DNA from: Wenzhouxiangellaceae bacterium | GTDB lineage: Bacteria > Pseudomonadota > Gammaproteobacteria > Xanthomonadales > Wenzhouxiangellaceae | Assembly (NCBI GenBank): GCA_028289455.1 | Contig: JANQPN010000025.1 | Span: forward strand, 1 to 64,000 | DNA length: 64,000 nucleotides | Reading direction: 5' to 3' | Shown: positions 37,339 to 46,109 of the stretch, one piece after another | How the letters are laid out: every line of letters begins with the position of its first letter | Numbering within the stretch: the stretch's first letter is position 1 | The notes under the pieces: model-generated | What the model saw: the letters and a program-made list of their open reading frames with translations, nothing else | The model's database searches: none | Told to the model about the DNA's origin: nothing | Made by a program: the position numbers and the translations under genes

Positions 37339-38151
37339 ATGAGTACGCTTAAAAAGCTTATAGTGAGATCAGTTCTGCTGGCATTTCTGTTAGCGTATTT
37401 CAACAATGCTTATGCATGGTATATCTATCCCAATACACTTAGCGAAGCCATAGACAAAGCCCAACTGATTTTTTTGGGCAAGGTTATTTCAACCGTCAGC
37501 TCAAGCGCTATAGAAGATGAATACCAGTATTCATTTACCTGTTATTCACTGGAAGTCAGGAATGTATTCAAGGGCCGGATTACCAGCCCTGAAATGACCT
37601 TGCGGGTACCCGGCGGCATTGTTGATGACCTACCAAAAGGCCAATTACAAAAGGTGGCAGTAGGACCTTTTCCACTTGGATATCAGCCGGGTGAATCGTT
37701 TTTAATTTTCATGGGCGAACACCATTCCGATTTCATGCCGATCATCCCTTTTTATCATTACGGCATCGAGTTGGTTGAGTTTTCCGATCAACCGCTTGAG
37801 AGCTTTTTCTCTATTGGCTACGGACCTCAATCTGAAGTGATCATGGGCATAAGAGACAACAATTTTGAGTTTTCAAACCGCAACATTACCAAAGCGCTCG
37901 AGCGCCCCAACAAACCGCGTGATTACGTTTATGCCTATGAGCTGATCAAACTGAGCGAACCCATCACACCGGCAACAACCATTGTGACTCAGCTGCAAAC
38001 ACTGATTGCAGAACGGAAAGAACAGTCAACGTATATCCCCGGTGGAATCTTTTCCGCTTCATCGGTTGAGGATCTGGCCGAATGGTATACACCATCATCC
38101 TATGCTCGTTATAAAAATCTTCAAGGTTGTGGGGAGAAGTATCCAAGATAG
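37339..38151 (+). CDS. Secreted hypothetical protein, TIMP/netrin-like pattern
   Basis: The 270-aa protein has a signal peptide (LIVRSVLLAFLLAYFNNAYA). The first half follows the pattern A-x-L-I-F-L-G-K-V ... Y-S-L-E-V-R-N-V-F-K-G ... T-L-R-V-P-G-G. This recalls OB-fold NTR/TIMP-like domains in bacterial secreted proteins. The second half has no recognised features. No ribosome site is evident before ATG 37339. A REP element follows 23 nt after the stop. Confidence 0.65.
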   Translation: MSTLKKLIVRSVLLAFLLAYFNNAYAWYIYPNTLSEAIDKAQLIFLGKVISTVSSSAIEDEYQYSFTCYSLEVRNVFKGRITSPEMTLRVPGGIVDDLPKGQLQKVAVGPFPLGYQPGESFLIFMGEHHSDFMPIIPFYHYGIELVEFSDQPLESFFSIGYGPQSEVIMGIRDNNFEFSNRNITKALERPNKPRDYVYAYELIKLSEPITPATTIVTQLQTLIAERKEQSTYIPGGIFSASSVEDLAEWYTPSSYARYKNLQGCGEKYPR

Positions 38152-38174
38152 CTTTGTGATCAATACCGTGCTGT

Positions 38175-38202
38175 GTTGGTCGCGGACATGTCCGCTCCTA
38201 CA
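38175..38202. repeat. Single REP element
   Basis: A 28-bp sequence running GTTGGTCGCGGACATG then TCCGCTCCTACA, identical (as reverse complement) to the right half of the REP pair at 25251-25278. It lies just downstream of the secreted hypothetical gene. Confidence 0.85.
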
Positions 38203-38452
38203 TCACTGCTTTGATGTTTGCATGCAGGCACACATACCTAAACAGTGCTGGTTGGGTATGGTTTATGCACAAACCAGAGTTGAGAGCGCAGTTGTCATGG
38301 TTATTGCGTGATCAGGAAAATCTACCAAGCGTCTTGACCTAACGATTTGTAGGAAAAGGCCTTCAGGTATTGTATGGTATTGGCTATGAAATATACCTGC
38401 CCTGTAATTTTCCGGATTTTGTAATCACTCGCCCAGGCAAGAAACCTTCACT

Positions 38453-39688
38453 ATGATCACCAACGACGCCGTCATTCTAGGACTCTTATTGGCCATTCTG
38501 GCCATTGTTTTTAAAACTTCCAGCAGCGATCACCCCGTGCTGAAGAAGTTTTATTCCATCATCCCGATGTTGTTATTGTGCTATTTCCTGCCTTCACTGC
38601 TAACCACCTTCAACCTGGTCGATGGCGAGAATTCAAACCTGTATTACATGGCATCGCGGTATCTATTACCGGCTTGTTTGATCCTGCTCACTTTAAGTGT
38701 CGACCTCAAAGAAATCATGCGTCTGGGTTACAAACCAGTGGTGATGTTTCTGACTGCCACAGTCGGCATTATCCTCGGTGGTCCGTTGGCCATCTGGATC
38801 GTTTCCTGGTTTTCCCCTGAAACCGTCGGTGGCGCAGGCCCCGAGGCAGTGTGGCGCGGCATGACCACTGTAGCCGGCAGCTGGATCGGCGGTGGTGCCA
38901 ATCAGGCCGCTATGTATGAAGTGTTCCAGCCTTCAGACCCCTTGTTCAGTGTAATGATTACCGTGGACATCATTGTCGCCGAGGTGTGGATGCTGTTCCT
39001 GCTGCTGGGTATCGGTAAGAAAGACAAACTGGATAAATTCTTCAGGGCAGACTCCACCTCGGTGAATCACCTGCAGGAAAAAATGGAGGCCTACGGCAAG
39101 AGCATCGAACGCAACCCCAGCACCACCGATTTAATGGTGATGTTGGGCATCGCTTTCGCCGGTACTGCCTTTGCTCATCAAATGGCCGACCTGATTGCTC
39201 CCTGGGTGCAAACCAATGCACCGGAACTGGCAAAGTTCAGCCTGACCTCCAAGTTCTTCTGGTTGATAGTGATTGCCACAGCCATTGGCGTGGGCCTGTC
39301 ATTCAGCAAGGCAAGGAAATATGAAGGCGCAGGTGCATCAAAAATCGGTACGGTGTTCATATTCATCCTGGTTGCAACCATCGGCATGAAAATGGATATC
39401 AAAGCCATCTTGGAAGACTATCAGCTGTTCATCGTCGGCAGCATCTGGATGTTGATTCACATTATTCTGCTGGTGATCGTCGGTTACATGATAAGAGCGC
39501 CTTATTTTTACCTTGCCATCGGTTCAAAAGCCAATATCGGCGGCGCCGCTTCTGCCCCGGTATTAGCCGCTGCCTTCCATCCGTCACTGGCACCGGTGGG
39601 TGTATTGCTGGCGGTATTCGGCTATGTGCTGGGTACTTACGGCGCCTGGCTGTGTGGCTTGCTGATGCAGGCCGTTGCACCTGTTTAA
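38453..39688 (+). CDS. DUF819-family membrane protein
   Basis: The 411-aa protein has about 11 membrane helices and no signal peptide. Characteristic segments include RGMTTVAGSWIGGGANQAAM (near 140), ITVDIIVAEVWM, and ASKIGTVFIFILVATIGMKM with SKANIGGAASAPVLAAAFHP (near 350). The G-x-x-x-G-G-x-x-N and K-A-N-I-G-G motifs are conserved in DUF819 (YjcL-like), thought to be secondary transporters. The substrate is unknown. It is a single gene between a REP element and a strong bidirectional hairpin. Confidence 0.88.
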   Translation: MITNDAVILGLLLAILAIVFKTSSSDHPVLKKFYSIIPMLLLCYFLPSLLTTFNLVDGENSNLYYMASRYLLPACLILLTLSVDLKEIMRLGYKPVVMFLTATVGIILGGPLAIWIVSWFSPETVGGAGPEAVWRGMTTVAGSWIGGGANQAAMYEVFQPSDPLFSVMITVDIIVAEVWMLFLLLGIGKKDKLDKFFRADSTSVNHLQEKMEAYGKSIERNPSTTDLMVMLGIAFAGTAFAHQMADLIAPWVQTNAPELAKFSLTSKFFWLIVIATAIGVGLSFSKARKYEGAGASKIGTVFIFILVATIGMKMDIKAILEDYQLFIVGSIWMLIHIILLVIVGYMIRAPYFYLAIGSKANIGGAASAPVLAAAFHPSLAPVGVLLAVFGYVLGTYGAWLCGLLMQAVAPV

Positions 39689-39712
39689 CAGCTCACTCAA
39701 AAAGTAGCCTAT

Positions 39713-39736
39713 ACGGTGCAGGGCATTCTGCACCGT
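39713..39736. terminator. Bidirectional stem-loop, perfect 9-bp stem
   Basis: ACGGTGCAG, a 6-nt loop and CTGCACCGT form the stem, flanked by TAT/ATA that extend it. It sits in the 63-nt gap between the convergent DUF819 and deacetylase genes. Confidence 0.6.
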
Positions 39737-39751
39737 TATAAAGTGCTGCCC

Positions 39752-41485
39752 CTACTCGCCGCTGTCAGCGGGCCTCAGTGCTTCCACCATTGAAGCGCTG
39801 ACCGAGTAAATATCCTGATCACTGGTGTAGTAGAGCGTTTTGCCGTCGGCACTGACGAACGGGCACAATTCATGCGCGGCGGTATTGATAGCTGTGATTG
39901 GAACGGGTGACGACCAGGCCTCATTATCAAGCCGGAATGAGACATATATGTCACCGCGCCCCTCTCCACCTCTTCGGTTGGATGCAAACAGCAGATAAGA
40001 ACCATCCGGTGCCATAAACGGATCGGCCTCATACCAGAGTGTATTGATGCTTTCGGGCAGTGCATTAACGGAGGTATAGGTGCCATCCTCATACGTGCCC
40101 CGGTAAAGGTTGTAGTCACCCGGGCCTTTCGCGTCACGGTCGGACGAGAAGATCAGATCGCCATTGGTGTCGAAACTGATATAGAACTCTTTAGCCGCGG
40201 TGTTGACTGGTTCCTGTAGCACTACAGGCTTGCTCCAGGTTGAGACACCCATGCGGTCAAGATAAGCAATCTGGGTGTTTTCGCCTTCGTGACGGATATA
40301 GTAGAGCCGCTGGCCGTCCGGTGTGATGTACGGATCATTGGCGCTGAGGTCCTCAGTACCGACAACCCGCCGAAGATGCACCCAGCCGTCTTTTGTCCAA
40401 TGATAATGTTCGATGGATTGCCACTCTCCATGCTCGATGCCAACGAACAAATCCCGGCAATCTTGTGTGAGAGCAATGCCGAACTCGTGCCTGTCCTCCA
40501 GTGAAATTTCACCCTCAGCCAGCATCTCAGGCGATTGCGGCGGCGCTGCGCAACCGGTGCCATCAGATGCCTCGGAAAAGATGCCGGATCGCTCCAGCTG
40601 CAGGTCGATCATTCCTTCATCGATGGCCCAGCTCCACATGGTATGTCCCGGCCTGCCGGCATCTGCGGCCAAACCCACGACCCGTCCCTGTCCTGTATTG
40701 AGGCTGTTCGGTGCAGGCAGTGGGTCATCATAGGCTACATCAGGGTCTACGATTTCCCAGCCCGCCGCACGAAACCCGGTCGCCAGATCATCGGCGTACA
40801 GCGCAGCCATATCATTCTCATGCAACAGCAACACATGTACAGGCGAATAGCCCATCGTCTGAACCGCGATACCGTCATAGTACTCGGCTGCATACAGCAT
40901 CATGCGAACATAGAACCGGCCTAGTGCCCGGTAGTCGACTGTTTTGCCGGCACTCAGTGCCTGCTGGAGCTGCCGGTCGATATACCAGTCGTAATTATCA
41001 ACGGTGACATAACCGTTGATCAATCCCCTGGCATTAAGTCCCTCGGCAATCTCCCTTACCCTATCCCCGGCACGGCCCTCATCAAGATAGGGAAAGCGAA
41101 ACCAGGGTCTGCGGTTGGGCAAACCGGATAACTCCGTTTCGGCATGGTCAATCCCGGCCAGATACTCATCAATATCCGTCCTGCTTGCCCACGGATGGCT
41201 GTGAGTATGGTTGGCGATGCGATGTCCGGCATCGGCATACCGGCGGATGCGATCTTTGCCGCCTGTCTGTTCAAAACCATGTGTGGCAACAAAAAACCCA
41301 GCAGGACCGGCATCCACCGACTGCAGTGCCTGAAGCAGAACCGCGGCCCGTTGATCACCCGAAAACACCTGCCCGTCTTCGCGGGGGGCATCGTCAAAGG
41401 TCAACGCAATGCGCTTTTGAGCATTGGCGGTGGGAGGCAGGTAGGTGCCAATAAGCACAAGCAGGAAAAGGATCAGGTTTTTCAT
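39752..41485 (-). CDS. Secreted polysaccharide deacetylase with PD40 propeller
   Basis: The 577-aa protein starts at ATG 41485 (MKNLILFLLVLIGTYLPPTA), a signal peptide. A longer ORF to 41533 lacks one. Residues ~20-280 are a NodB-type deacetylase: the metal/catalytic motifs are TFDD (motif 1), the H-T-H-S-H-P metal-binding His pair, and RFPYLDEG (motif 3). Residues ~280-570 hold PD40/WD40-like blades (DPYITPDGQRLYYIRH, DPFMAPDGSYLLFASNRRG, CPFVSADGKTLYYTSD). The combination suggests an enzyme acting on periplasmic or extracellular N-acetylated glycans with a glycan-binding propeller. It is transcribed alone, with a ~300-bp gap upstream where no other gene is seen. Confidence 0.88.
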   Translation of the reverse strand: MKNLILFLLVLIGTYLPPTANAQKRIALTFDDAPREDGQVFSGDQRAAVLLQALQSVDAGPAGFFVATHGFEQTGGKDRIRRYADAGHRIANHTHSHPWASRTDIDEYLAGIDHAETELSGLPNRRPWFRFPYLDEGRAGDRVREIAEGLNARGLINGYVTVDNYDWYIDRQLQQALSAGKTVDYRALGRFYVRMMLYAAEYYDGIAVQTMGYSPVHVLLLHENDMAALYADDLATGFRAAGWEIVDPDVAYDDPLPAPNSLNTGQGRVVGLAADAGRPGHTMWSWAIDEGMIDLQLERSGIFSEASDGTGCAAPPQSPEMLAEGEISLEDRHEFGIALTQDCRDLFVGIEHGEWQSIEHYHWTKDGWVHLRRVVGTEDLSANDPYITPDGQRLYYIRHEGENTQIAYLDRMGVSTWSKPVVLQEPVNTAAKEFYISFDTNGDLIFSSDRDAKGPGDYNLYRGTYEDGTYTSVNALPESINTLWYEADPFMAPDGSYLLFASNRRGGEGRGDIYVSFRLDNEAWSSPVPITAINTAAHELCPFVSADGKTLYYTSDQDIYSVSASMVEALRPADSGE

Positions 41486-41784
41486 TGCTATGAGCAATCC
41501 TATACAACCATGCGCATGAGCTACACAGCGCATATTATGGCAGAGTGTGTTCCTAGTTAAGCTAGGGTGCTTGAAAACCCATCATTATTCTGTGAATAGA
41601 GAGAGATTTAGCTCCGACTATCGTCTTACGGAATTCTAGTAAGATGATAAGGGCCCTCCTACACATAATACAACGATTTCTGACAGACGAAAGATGTATA
41701 GGTCTGTATGATATGGCCTTTCGTTATACACTCTGAACCAGGAAGGTTCCCCGCTGCTAGAGATAAGCAAGAGGATGCTCATCA

Positions 41785-42429
41785 ATGAAAATGGATCACT
41801 CTAAGTTGCCAATAGATTTGTTCCCGGCGATTAAATGGACAGTCTATATCGCCATGATCTGCACCGTGATTTCAACTTTGTTATATCCATTTCACCGGGC
41901 TGCGATCGCAACAGCCAGCCCTGAGCGCGTTACACATATCCTTTCTGAATTCGCCCTGATAGCAACTGTTGTCAAATCGATGCTTATGGTGGTGGCATTC
42001 ATTCTATTTCTGAGATGGTTGTTCTACACAGCCGTCAATAGCGAAGCTTTTAAAATTAAAGGGCTTAAGTTTTCACCTAGTGCATCAGTGGTTTTGCTGC
42101 TGGTTCCCGCTATCAATATCTTTACTTCGCTCGCGATCATGTTGAATATGGCCAAAGCCAGCTTCGCTGCAAATGGCTGGCGGACGCAGTCTATTGCCTT
42201 AATGGTTGTCGCCTGGTGGTTTGCTTTCTTATTTTGGATTGCTGATGTCAAGCATCCTATAGATTTATTCACGAACACTGATTCAGGCAGCATTGATTAC
42301 ACGTTCACCTTGTCTGCTCCGGCCATTTTTAACTACATCGCTTTCTTTATGGCTTCGATCTTATTTGTTCTGGTTATTGAACACATTAACCGGGCACAAA
42401 CAGCCCATATGGACCGAAGCACAATCTAG
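41785..42429 (+). CDS. DUF4328-like membrane protein
   Basis: The 214-aa protein has five or six membrane helices and an AGAGGA ribosome site 9 nt before the ATG. The segment FLRWLFYTAVNSEAFKIKG followed by LKFSPSASVVLLLVPAINI matches the DUF4328 pattern (RWLY..., ...F-S-P-...-P-x-x-N). The role is unknown. It is separated by 26 nt from the following secreted-protein gene and is probably in the same operon. The 299 bp upstream (41486-41784) contain no gene that I can see. Confidence 0.75.
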   Translation: MKMDHSKLPIDLFPAIKWTVYIAMICTVISTLLYPFHRAAIATASPERVTHILSEFALIATVVKSMLMVVAFILFLRWLFYTAVNSEAFKIKGLKFSPSASVVLLLVPAINIFTSLAIMLNMAKASFAANGWRTQSIALMVVAWWFAFLFWIADVKHPIDLFTNTDSGSIDYTFTLSAPAIFNYIAFFMASILFVLVIEHINRAQTAHMDRSTI

Positions 42430-42455
42430 TATTTCTCACAATCCAAGGAGGACAT

Positions 42456-43277
42456 ATGTTGATCAGGACACTATTTATAGTGGCTGCATTCTTAACTGCG
42501 AGTGTCGCGAATGCATCTCAAAGAATTTTTGGAGAATGCAACAATTGCTCAAATACTCAAATGCGCAATATGGCGACAAATCTTGCACCGCCTTTTAGCG
42601 TTGACCGCATGGTATATATATACGATTTCAGCACTGAGCGAATAACCAAGTATCTGGTTGATAAGGAAACAGAACCGGGAAGTTCTTTCATTTACGTCAG
42701 GGAAGCTCAAATAGAATCAGCTATCAGCATTGATTTTGAAACGGCCATTATTGCCTTGCAGAGCTTAACGATTCCAATGAATAATCCGATAGATGTAACG
42801 GATTATCCAACAGCATTTGATGTTGTCAATAACTCGAATGCGCAAAGAGCACTGGTCGAATTAGCCAGAGATGTTGAAGGTTGGCGTTGGGAGCCGCTTT
42901 GGTGGGGTAGCGCAGCGATTAATGTGACGAACCGGTTGACCGGTGTAACAGTAACAATCCGGTATAATTTCCCGGATGGCAGTACCGTTTTATTTCGGCT
43001 GACCGATTTTGACCCGGAAGATTTAAGTTTTTCCCTTCAATTTGTAAATGCCCAGGATGGTCATGGCAATTCCATACATCAAACAGCAATGGGCTTTGTA
43101 GGTGATACCGGAACGACTGGTCCTACGGGATCTTCAAGCCGGGATGCCTTTATCGGGTTTTTGAATGGTATTGGCGTGTTCGTGAGTGAGAATGGCAGTA
43201 GTGGCGGCGGCGGCGGCAATGCAACTGAGTGTGTTGTGGCCCCGAATGGTGATTATGTTTGCACCTTGCGGGATTAA
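42456..43277 (+). CDS. Secreted hypothetical protein (273 aa)
   Basis: It is preceded by a perfect AAGGAGG ribosome site. The signal peptide is MLIRTLFIVAAFLTASVANA. The mature N-terminus has a Cys pair in GECNNCSNTQM, reminiscent of a thiol or metal site. The remainder is beta-rich (VTVTIRYNFPDGSTVLFRL) and near the end has a Gly-rich linker, GSSGGGGGN, before a short Cys-containing tail. No family is recognised. An intrinsic terminator follows. Confidence 0.7.
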   Translation: MLIRTLFIVAAFLTASVANASQRIFGECNNCSNTQMRNMATNLAPPFSVDRMVYIYDFSTERITKYLVDKETEPGSSFIYVREAQIESAISIDFETAIIALQSLTIPMNNPIDVTDYPTAFDVVNNSNAQRALVELARDVEGWRWEPLWWGSAAINVTNRLTGVTVTIRYNFPDGSTVLFRLTDFDPEDLSFSLQFVNAQDGHGNSIHQTAMGFVGDTGTTGPTGSSSRDAFIGFLNGIGVFVSENGSSGGGGGNATECVVAPNGDYVCTLRD

Positions 43278-43310
43278 CCATAAGGAATAAATATCTAACA
43301 GCTTATGCCA

Positions 43311-43334
43311 AGCCTGGCTCTATGCCAGGTTTTT
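43311..43334 (+). terminator. Intrinsic terminator
   Basis: CCTGGC, a TCTAT loop and GCCAGG are followed immediately by TTTTT. It lies 34 nt after the secreted hypothetical gene. Confidence 0.75.
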
Positions 43335-43402
43335 CCATTAATCTTGCCTGTATTTTCATCATCAATATGGCCTCAAGAGTATTGGCACAACCACCTCCAT
43401 TA

Positions 43403-44434
43403 CTATTGCTTTCCACAAATTTGCTGATGCCCCTGCTGTGCCCCAAACCGGCTGACCGAACATTCTGCAGAATCGATCGATTTAACCAGAGGCCCTACAA
43501 TTTCGATCCGGTCGGTGACAATCCAGCCTCGAAAACCAGCGGGGATTTCAGCGAGCTGCTGTTCAGAATCAATTCCTTGCTGATCCGACCCAAGTGCGGC
43601 GGCGATAAATACCCGGGACTGACGGTTTTCAAGGCGGTTGACTGTTTTCTCCGGCCATCCCCAATACAACCAATCGATGTCCTGGGGCACCACCAGCCCG
43701 AAGCTCAAGCATGATGCCGGCACTCGACCGGTCCAGCCGAATGCCAGGTAGTTTTTTGCGCAGGCTTTTACTTCCCGTCGCGAGGTTACCTTTACCTCAG
43801 GCTGGATAGAACGCCACCGTTCCACAAACCTGGCTCCAGACCAGAGAATCGACTCATTGGAAATTGAAACCGCATTGTCTTCCAAATAATCCTTGAGGTC
43901 GTCGGCATCGCCGGCTCGATTGCGTTTCAGATTGATCATAAAGTGATAATTGGGAAACGCTGATAAAAGCTCTGCCAAACTCGGCATCATGCCTGTACCA
44001 AGACCGCGAAAGGGGTACGTTTGTCCGTTATCGGCTGTGTAGCCATAGCCAATATCCAGCGATTGAAGCTCGGCCAGTGTTGCTTCATGCGTTGGGCCGG
44101 TACCATCTGTCCGGCAATCAAGCATCCAGTCATGAAACACCACAAACTTCGCGTCAGCCGTTGGCAGCACGTCAATTTCCACCATGTCCGCCCCCAGGTT
44201 GAACGCAGCCTCAACGCCGGGAATGGTGTTTTCCAGATAATTGTGTGTCGGTGGGAATATACGCTCAGCGGTGCAGGTTTGATTGGTCAGACCTTCGCGA
44301 TGAAAATTCTGATAGACACCGCGATGCGCCAGGATGCTGATCGATTGATCCCGGGCAGGGACAAACCAGGATTGATTGAATACCAGAACGGCAATAACAA
44401 AAAGCCCGACGATCAATGCGATTTTTTTAAGCAT
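43403..44434 (-). CDS. Glycerophosphodiester phosphodiesterase family protein
   Basis: This 343-aa protein has a single N-terminal membrane helix (IALIVGLFVIAVLVF) and a GDPD TIM barrel: ILAHRG (catalytic His), YLENT, and MVEIDVLPTADAKFVVFHD with metal-binding Glu/Asp and second catalytic His. All key residues are present. The C-terminal part (FRGWIVTDRIEIVGPL) completes the barrel. It would hydrolyse glycerophosphodiesters at the periplasmic face. It is followed upstream by a YjbR-like gene on the same strand, but with a separate start context. Confidence 0.87.
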   Translation of the reverse strand: MLKKIALIVGLFVIAVLVFNQSWFVPARDQSISILAHRGVYQNFHREGLTNQTCTAERIFPPTHNYLENTIPGVEAAFNLGADMVEIDVLPTADAKFVVFHDWMLDCRTDGTGPTHEATLAELQSLDIGYGYTADNGQTYPFRGLGTGMMPSLAELLSAFPNYHFMINLKRNRAGDADDLKDYLEDNAVSISNESILWSGARFVERWRSIQPEVKVTSRREVKACAKNYLAFGWTGRVPASCLSFGLVVPQDIDWLYWGWPEKTVNRLENRQSRVFIAAALGSDQQGIDSEQQLAEIPAGFRGWIVTDRIEIVGPLVKSIDSAECSVSRFGAQQGHQQICGKQ

Positions 44435-44455
44435 AGGCAGTTAGCACGCTAATTT

Positions 44456-44773
44456 TTACTGGCTGAGTGTATAGCTTTCATCCAGCCACTTTTCCCAAAG
44501 CGCTTCCGGAAGCGGCGTATCGTCAGAAAACCTCACCGTTACCCATACGCCGGAACCCACTTGAAAGTCTTTTGGCCGCTGGGCCGCAAGTTCGGCCGCT
44601 TCGGCACGCGATGCGCTTAGTTTGAACATGGCTTTGTGCCGTCCGCCCTGCTGCCCGATAAACAGGAAGGCCTTGCCGCCGGTTTTGAAGGAGCTTTGCG
44701 TACAGGCGGTTCCTTCATCCACATTGGGATACTCGCTTGCGCGAATTCGAATGGGTTGGGTAGCGTCTGTCAT
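44456..44773 (-). CDS. MmcQ/YjbR-like small protein
   Basis: The ATG at 44773 has GGAGG 8 nt upstream, so the 56-codon longer frame is rejected. The 105-aa protein (ASEYPNVDEGTACTQSSF, GGKAFLFIGQQGG, WLDESYTLSQ) follows the MmcQ/YjbR pattern of a CyaY-like fold: G-x-x-x-x-x-x-x-F-x-V-x-x-K-x-F ... LPEALWEKWLDESY. The function is unknown despite the DNA-binding label often attached. It is 19 nt downstream of the GST gene and so is probably in one operon with it. Confidence 0.75.
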   Translation of the reverse strand: MTDATQPIRIRASEYPNVDEGTACTQSSFKTGGKAFLFIGQQGGRHKAMFKLSASRAEAAELAAQRPKDFQVGSGVWVTVRFSDDTPLPEALWEKWLDESYTLSQ

Positions 44774-44792
44774 CTTATCGGCCTCCGGTTTG

Positions 44793-45443
44793 TCAGAATG
44801 ATTGCATTGGCGGTTCCGTCGCCTTCCAGGATTCCCGGCCCTGAATGCGCCGAAGCCAGGATTGAACCGATGCATGTTCGGCAACCGGCAGTTGCGCAGC
44901 ACGCTCGTACATAAACGCACAGGCAACCGACAGATCTGCACAGGAAAGCTGGTTCCCGACCAGGTAATCGGCGGTATCCAGGGTGTGGGCCAGTACCCGG
45001 CACCAGCGATGGAACGATACCGTCAGCTGTTCAACTGCACCGGCATCAACGGGCTGTCCGGTCATGGGTTTGACCACATTCTCGTAGAGAAATCCGTCAG
45101 CCGTCGGGGAAATATGCGCGGCCTGAAAAAATTGCCAGTGAGAAACCTTAGCCCTAAGCGCAGCATCCGATGGCCATAGCGGGGTCGGCCCCCGGGACTC
45201 TGCCAGATAAGTCATGATGGCGTTGGATTCTGAGATGATCAGCTCTCCATCCTGGAGCACCGGCACCTTTCCGGCGGGATTGATCGCCATAAACTCGGGA
45301 CCTTCATTTTCCCCACCCATGCCCGCTGGCCGGACATCCACGATGCGTTCTTCGACGTCAATATCCATTTCGCGGATCAGCAGCATCACCCGGCGGGAAT
45401 GATGTGACCCCGGGCTCATGAACAGAATCGGTTTGTTTTGCAT
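44793..45443 (-). CDS. Glutathione S-transferase family protein
   Basis: The 216-aa protein has an N-terminal thioredoxin-like domain with the glutathione-binding segment NPAGKVPVLQDGELIISESNA (cis-Pro V-P and the E-S pair). Its helical C-terminal domain carries the family's LSCADLSVA (N-cap/hydrophobic staple) motif. The first-strand S-P-G-S-H-H-S-R-R region suggests a Ser catalytic residue. It is cytoplasmic and likely detoxifying. The ribosome site is AGGAT 7 nt before the ATG. It is divergent from the ECF sigma gene. Confidence 0.88.
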   Translation of the reverse strand: MQNKPILFMSPGSHHSRRVMLLIREMDIDVEERIVDVRPAGMGGENEGPEFMAINPAGKVPVLQDGELIISESNAIMTYLAESRGPTPLWPSDAALRAKVSHWQFFQAAHISPTADGFLYENVVKPMTGQPVDAGAVEQLTVSFHRWCRVLAHTLDTADYLVGNQLSCADLSVACAFMYERAAQLPVAEHASVQSWLRRIQGRESWKATEPPMQSF

Positions 45444-45509
45444 GTCGAAATCCTACACTATGATTACCACACAAGACGTACAAACCGGCCAGAAGGTAAC
45501 ATTCGGGTT

Positions 45510-46049
45510 ATGCAGAAAAATTGCGGAGCGGATAATGCGGAGTGGACACAGGCGCTGAATCGTCTGCGCAATCACTTCTTTGAGCGTGATATTGAGCCGT
45601 TCCGTTCAGCCCTGAAAGCACACTGCCTGAAGCTGACCCGCAATCCGGTACTGGCTGATGATCTGATGCAGGAGGCTTTGATTAAAAGTCTCGCAATCTG
45701 CCGGATTTGCGGTGGGCCGGACAACATTCGAGCTTATGTATTGCGAACGGCGACCAACCTTTGGATTGACCAGCTGCGCAAAAATCAACGCGCCAGGGCT
45801 GCTGCCGATAGCATGGCTGTGACCAGCGCGCCCACCCGGCACGAACCCGCCGAGCCCTTGTTCGAACTCATCGCTGCCGAGCTTCCCCAGCGTGAATTCC
45901 AAGCGCTTATGCTCACCGTAGTGCATGGCTATACCGGTTCAGAAGCAGCGCAATTACTGGAAACCACACCGGCCGCCATAAAAATGGCAACCAGCCGTGC
46001 CCGTAAAAAACTGCGCACTATTGAAACGAACTCGGACATTACCGGATGA
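45510..46049 (+). CDS. ECF-type RNA polymerase sigma factor
   Basis: The protein is 179 aa from ATG 45510 (MQKNCGADNAEW). The upstream in-frame TTG at 45438 would overlap the divergent GST gene and is rejected. Sigma region 2 (LADDLMQEALIKSLAICR, IRAYVLRTATNLWIDQLRK) and region 4 (LPQREFQALMLTVVHGYTGSEAAQLL, then PAAIKMATSRARKKLR) are both clear. No anti-sigma gene lies next to it, so its trigger is not evident from the window. Confidence 0.87.
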   Translation: MQKNCGADNAEWTQALNRLRNHFFERDIEPFRSALKAHCLKLTRNPVLADDLMQEALIKSLAICRICGGPDNIRAYVLRTATNLWIDQLRKNQRARAAADSMAVTSAPTRHEPAEPLFELIAAELPQREFQALMLTVVHGYTGSEAAQLLETTPAAIKMATSRARKKLRTIETNSDITG

Positions 46050-46065
46050 GTATCTGAGAGAGCAT

Positions 46066-46108
46066 TGAAGCACCCACATTCCCATGCCTATGTGTTAGGC
46101 ATGTTGTG
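46066..46108. terminator. Stem-loop between convergent sigma and nucleotidase genes
   Basis: CATGCCTA-TGTGT-TAGGCATG (46083-46103) is a perfect 8-bp stem. An outer AGCAC/GTGCT pairing extends it with an internal loop. It lies between the two stops; no T-run. Confidence 0.5.
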
Positions 46109-46109
46109 C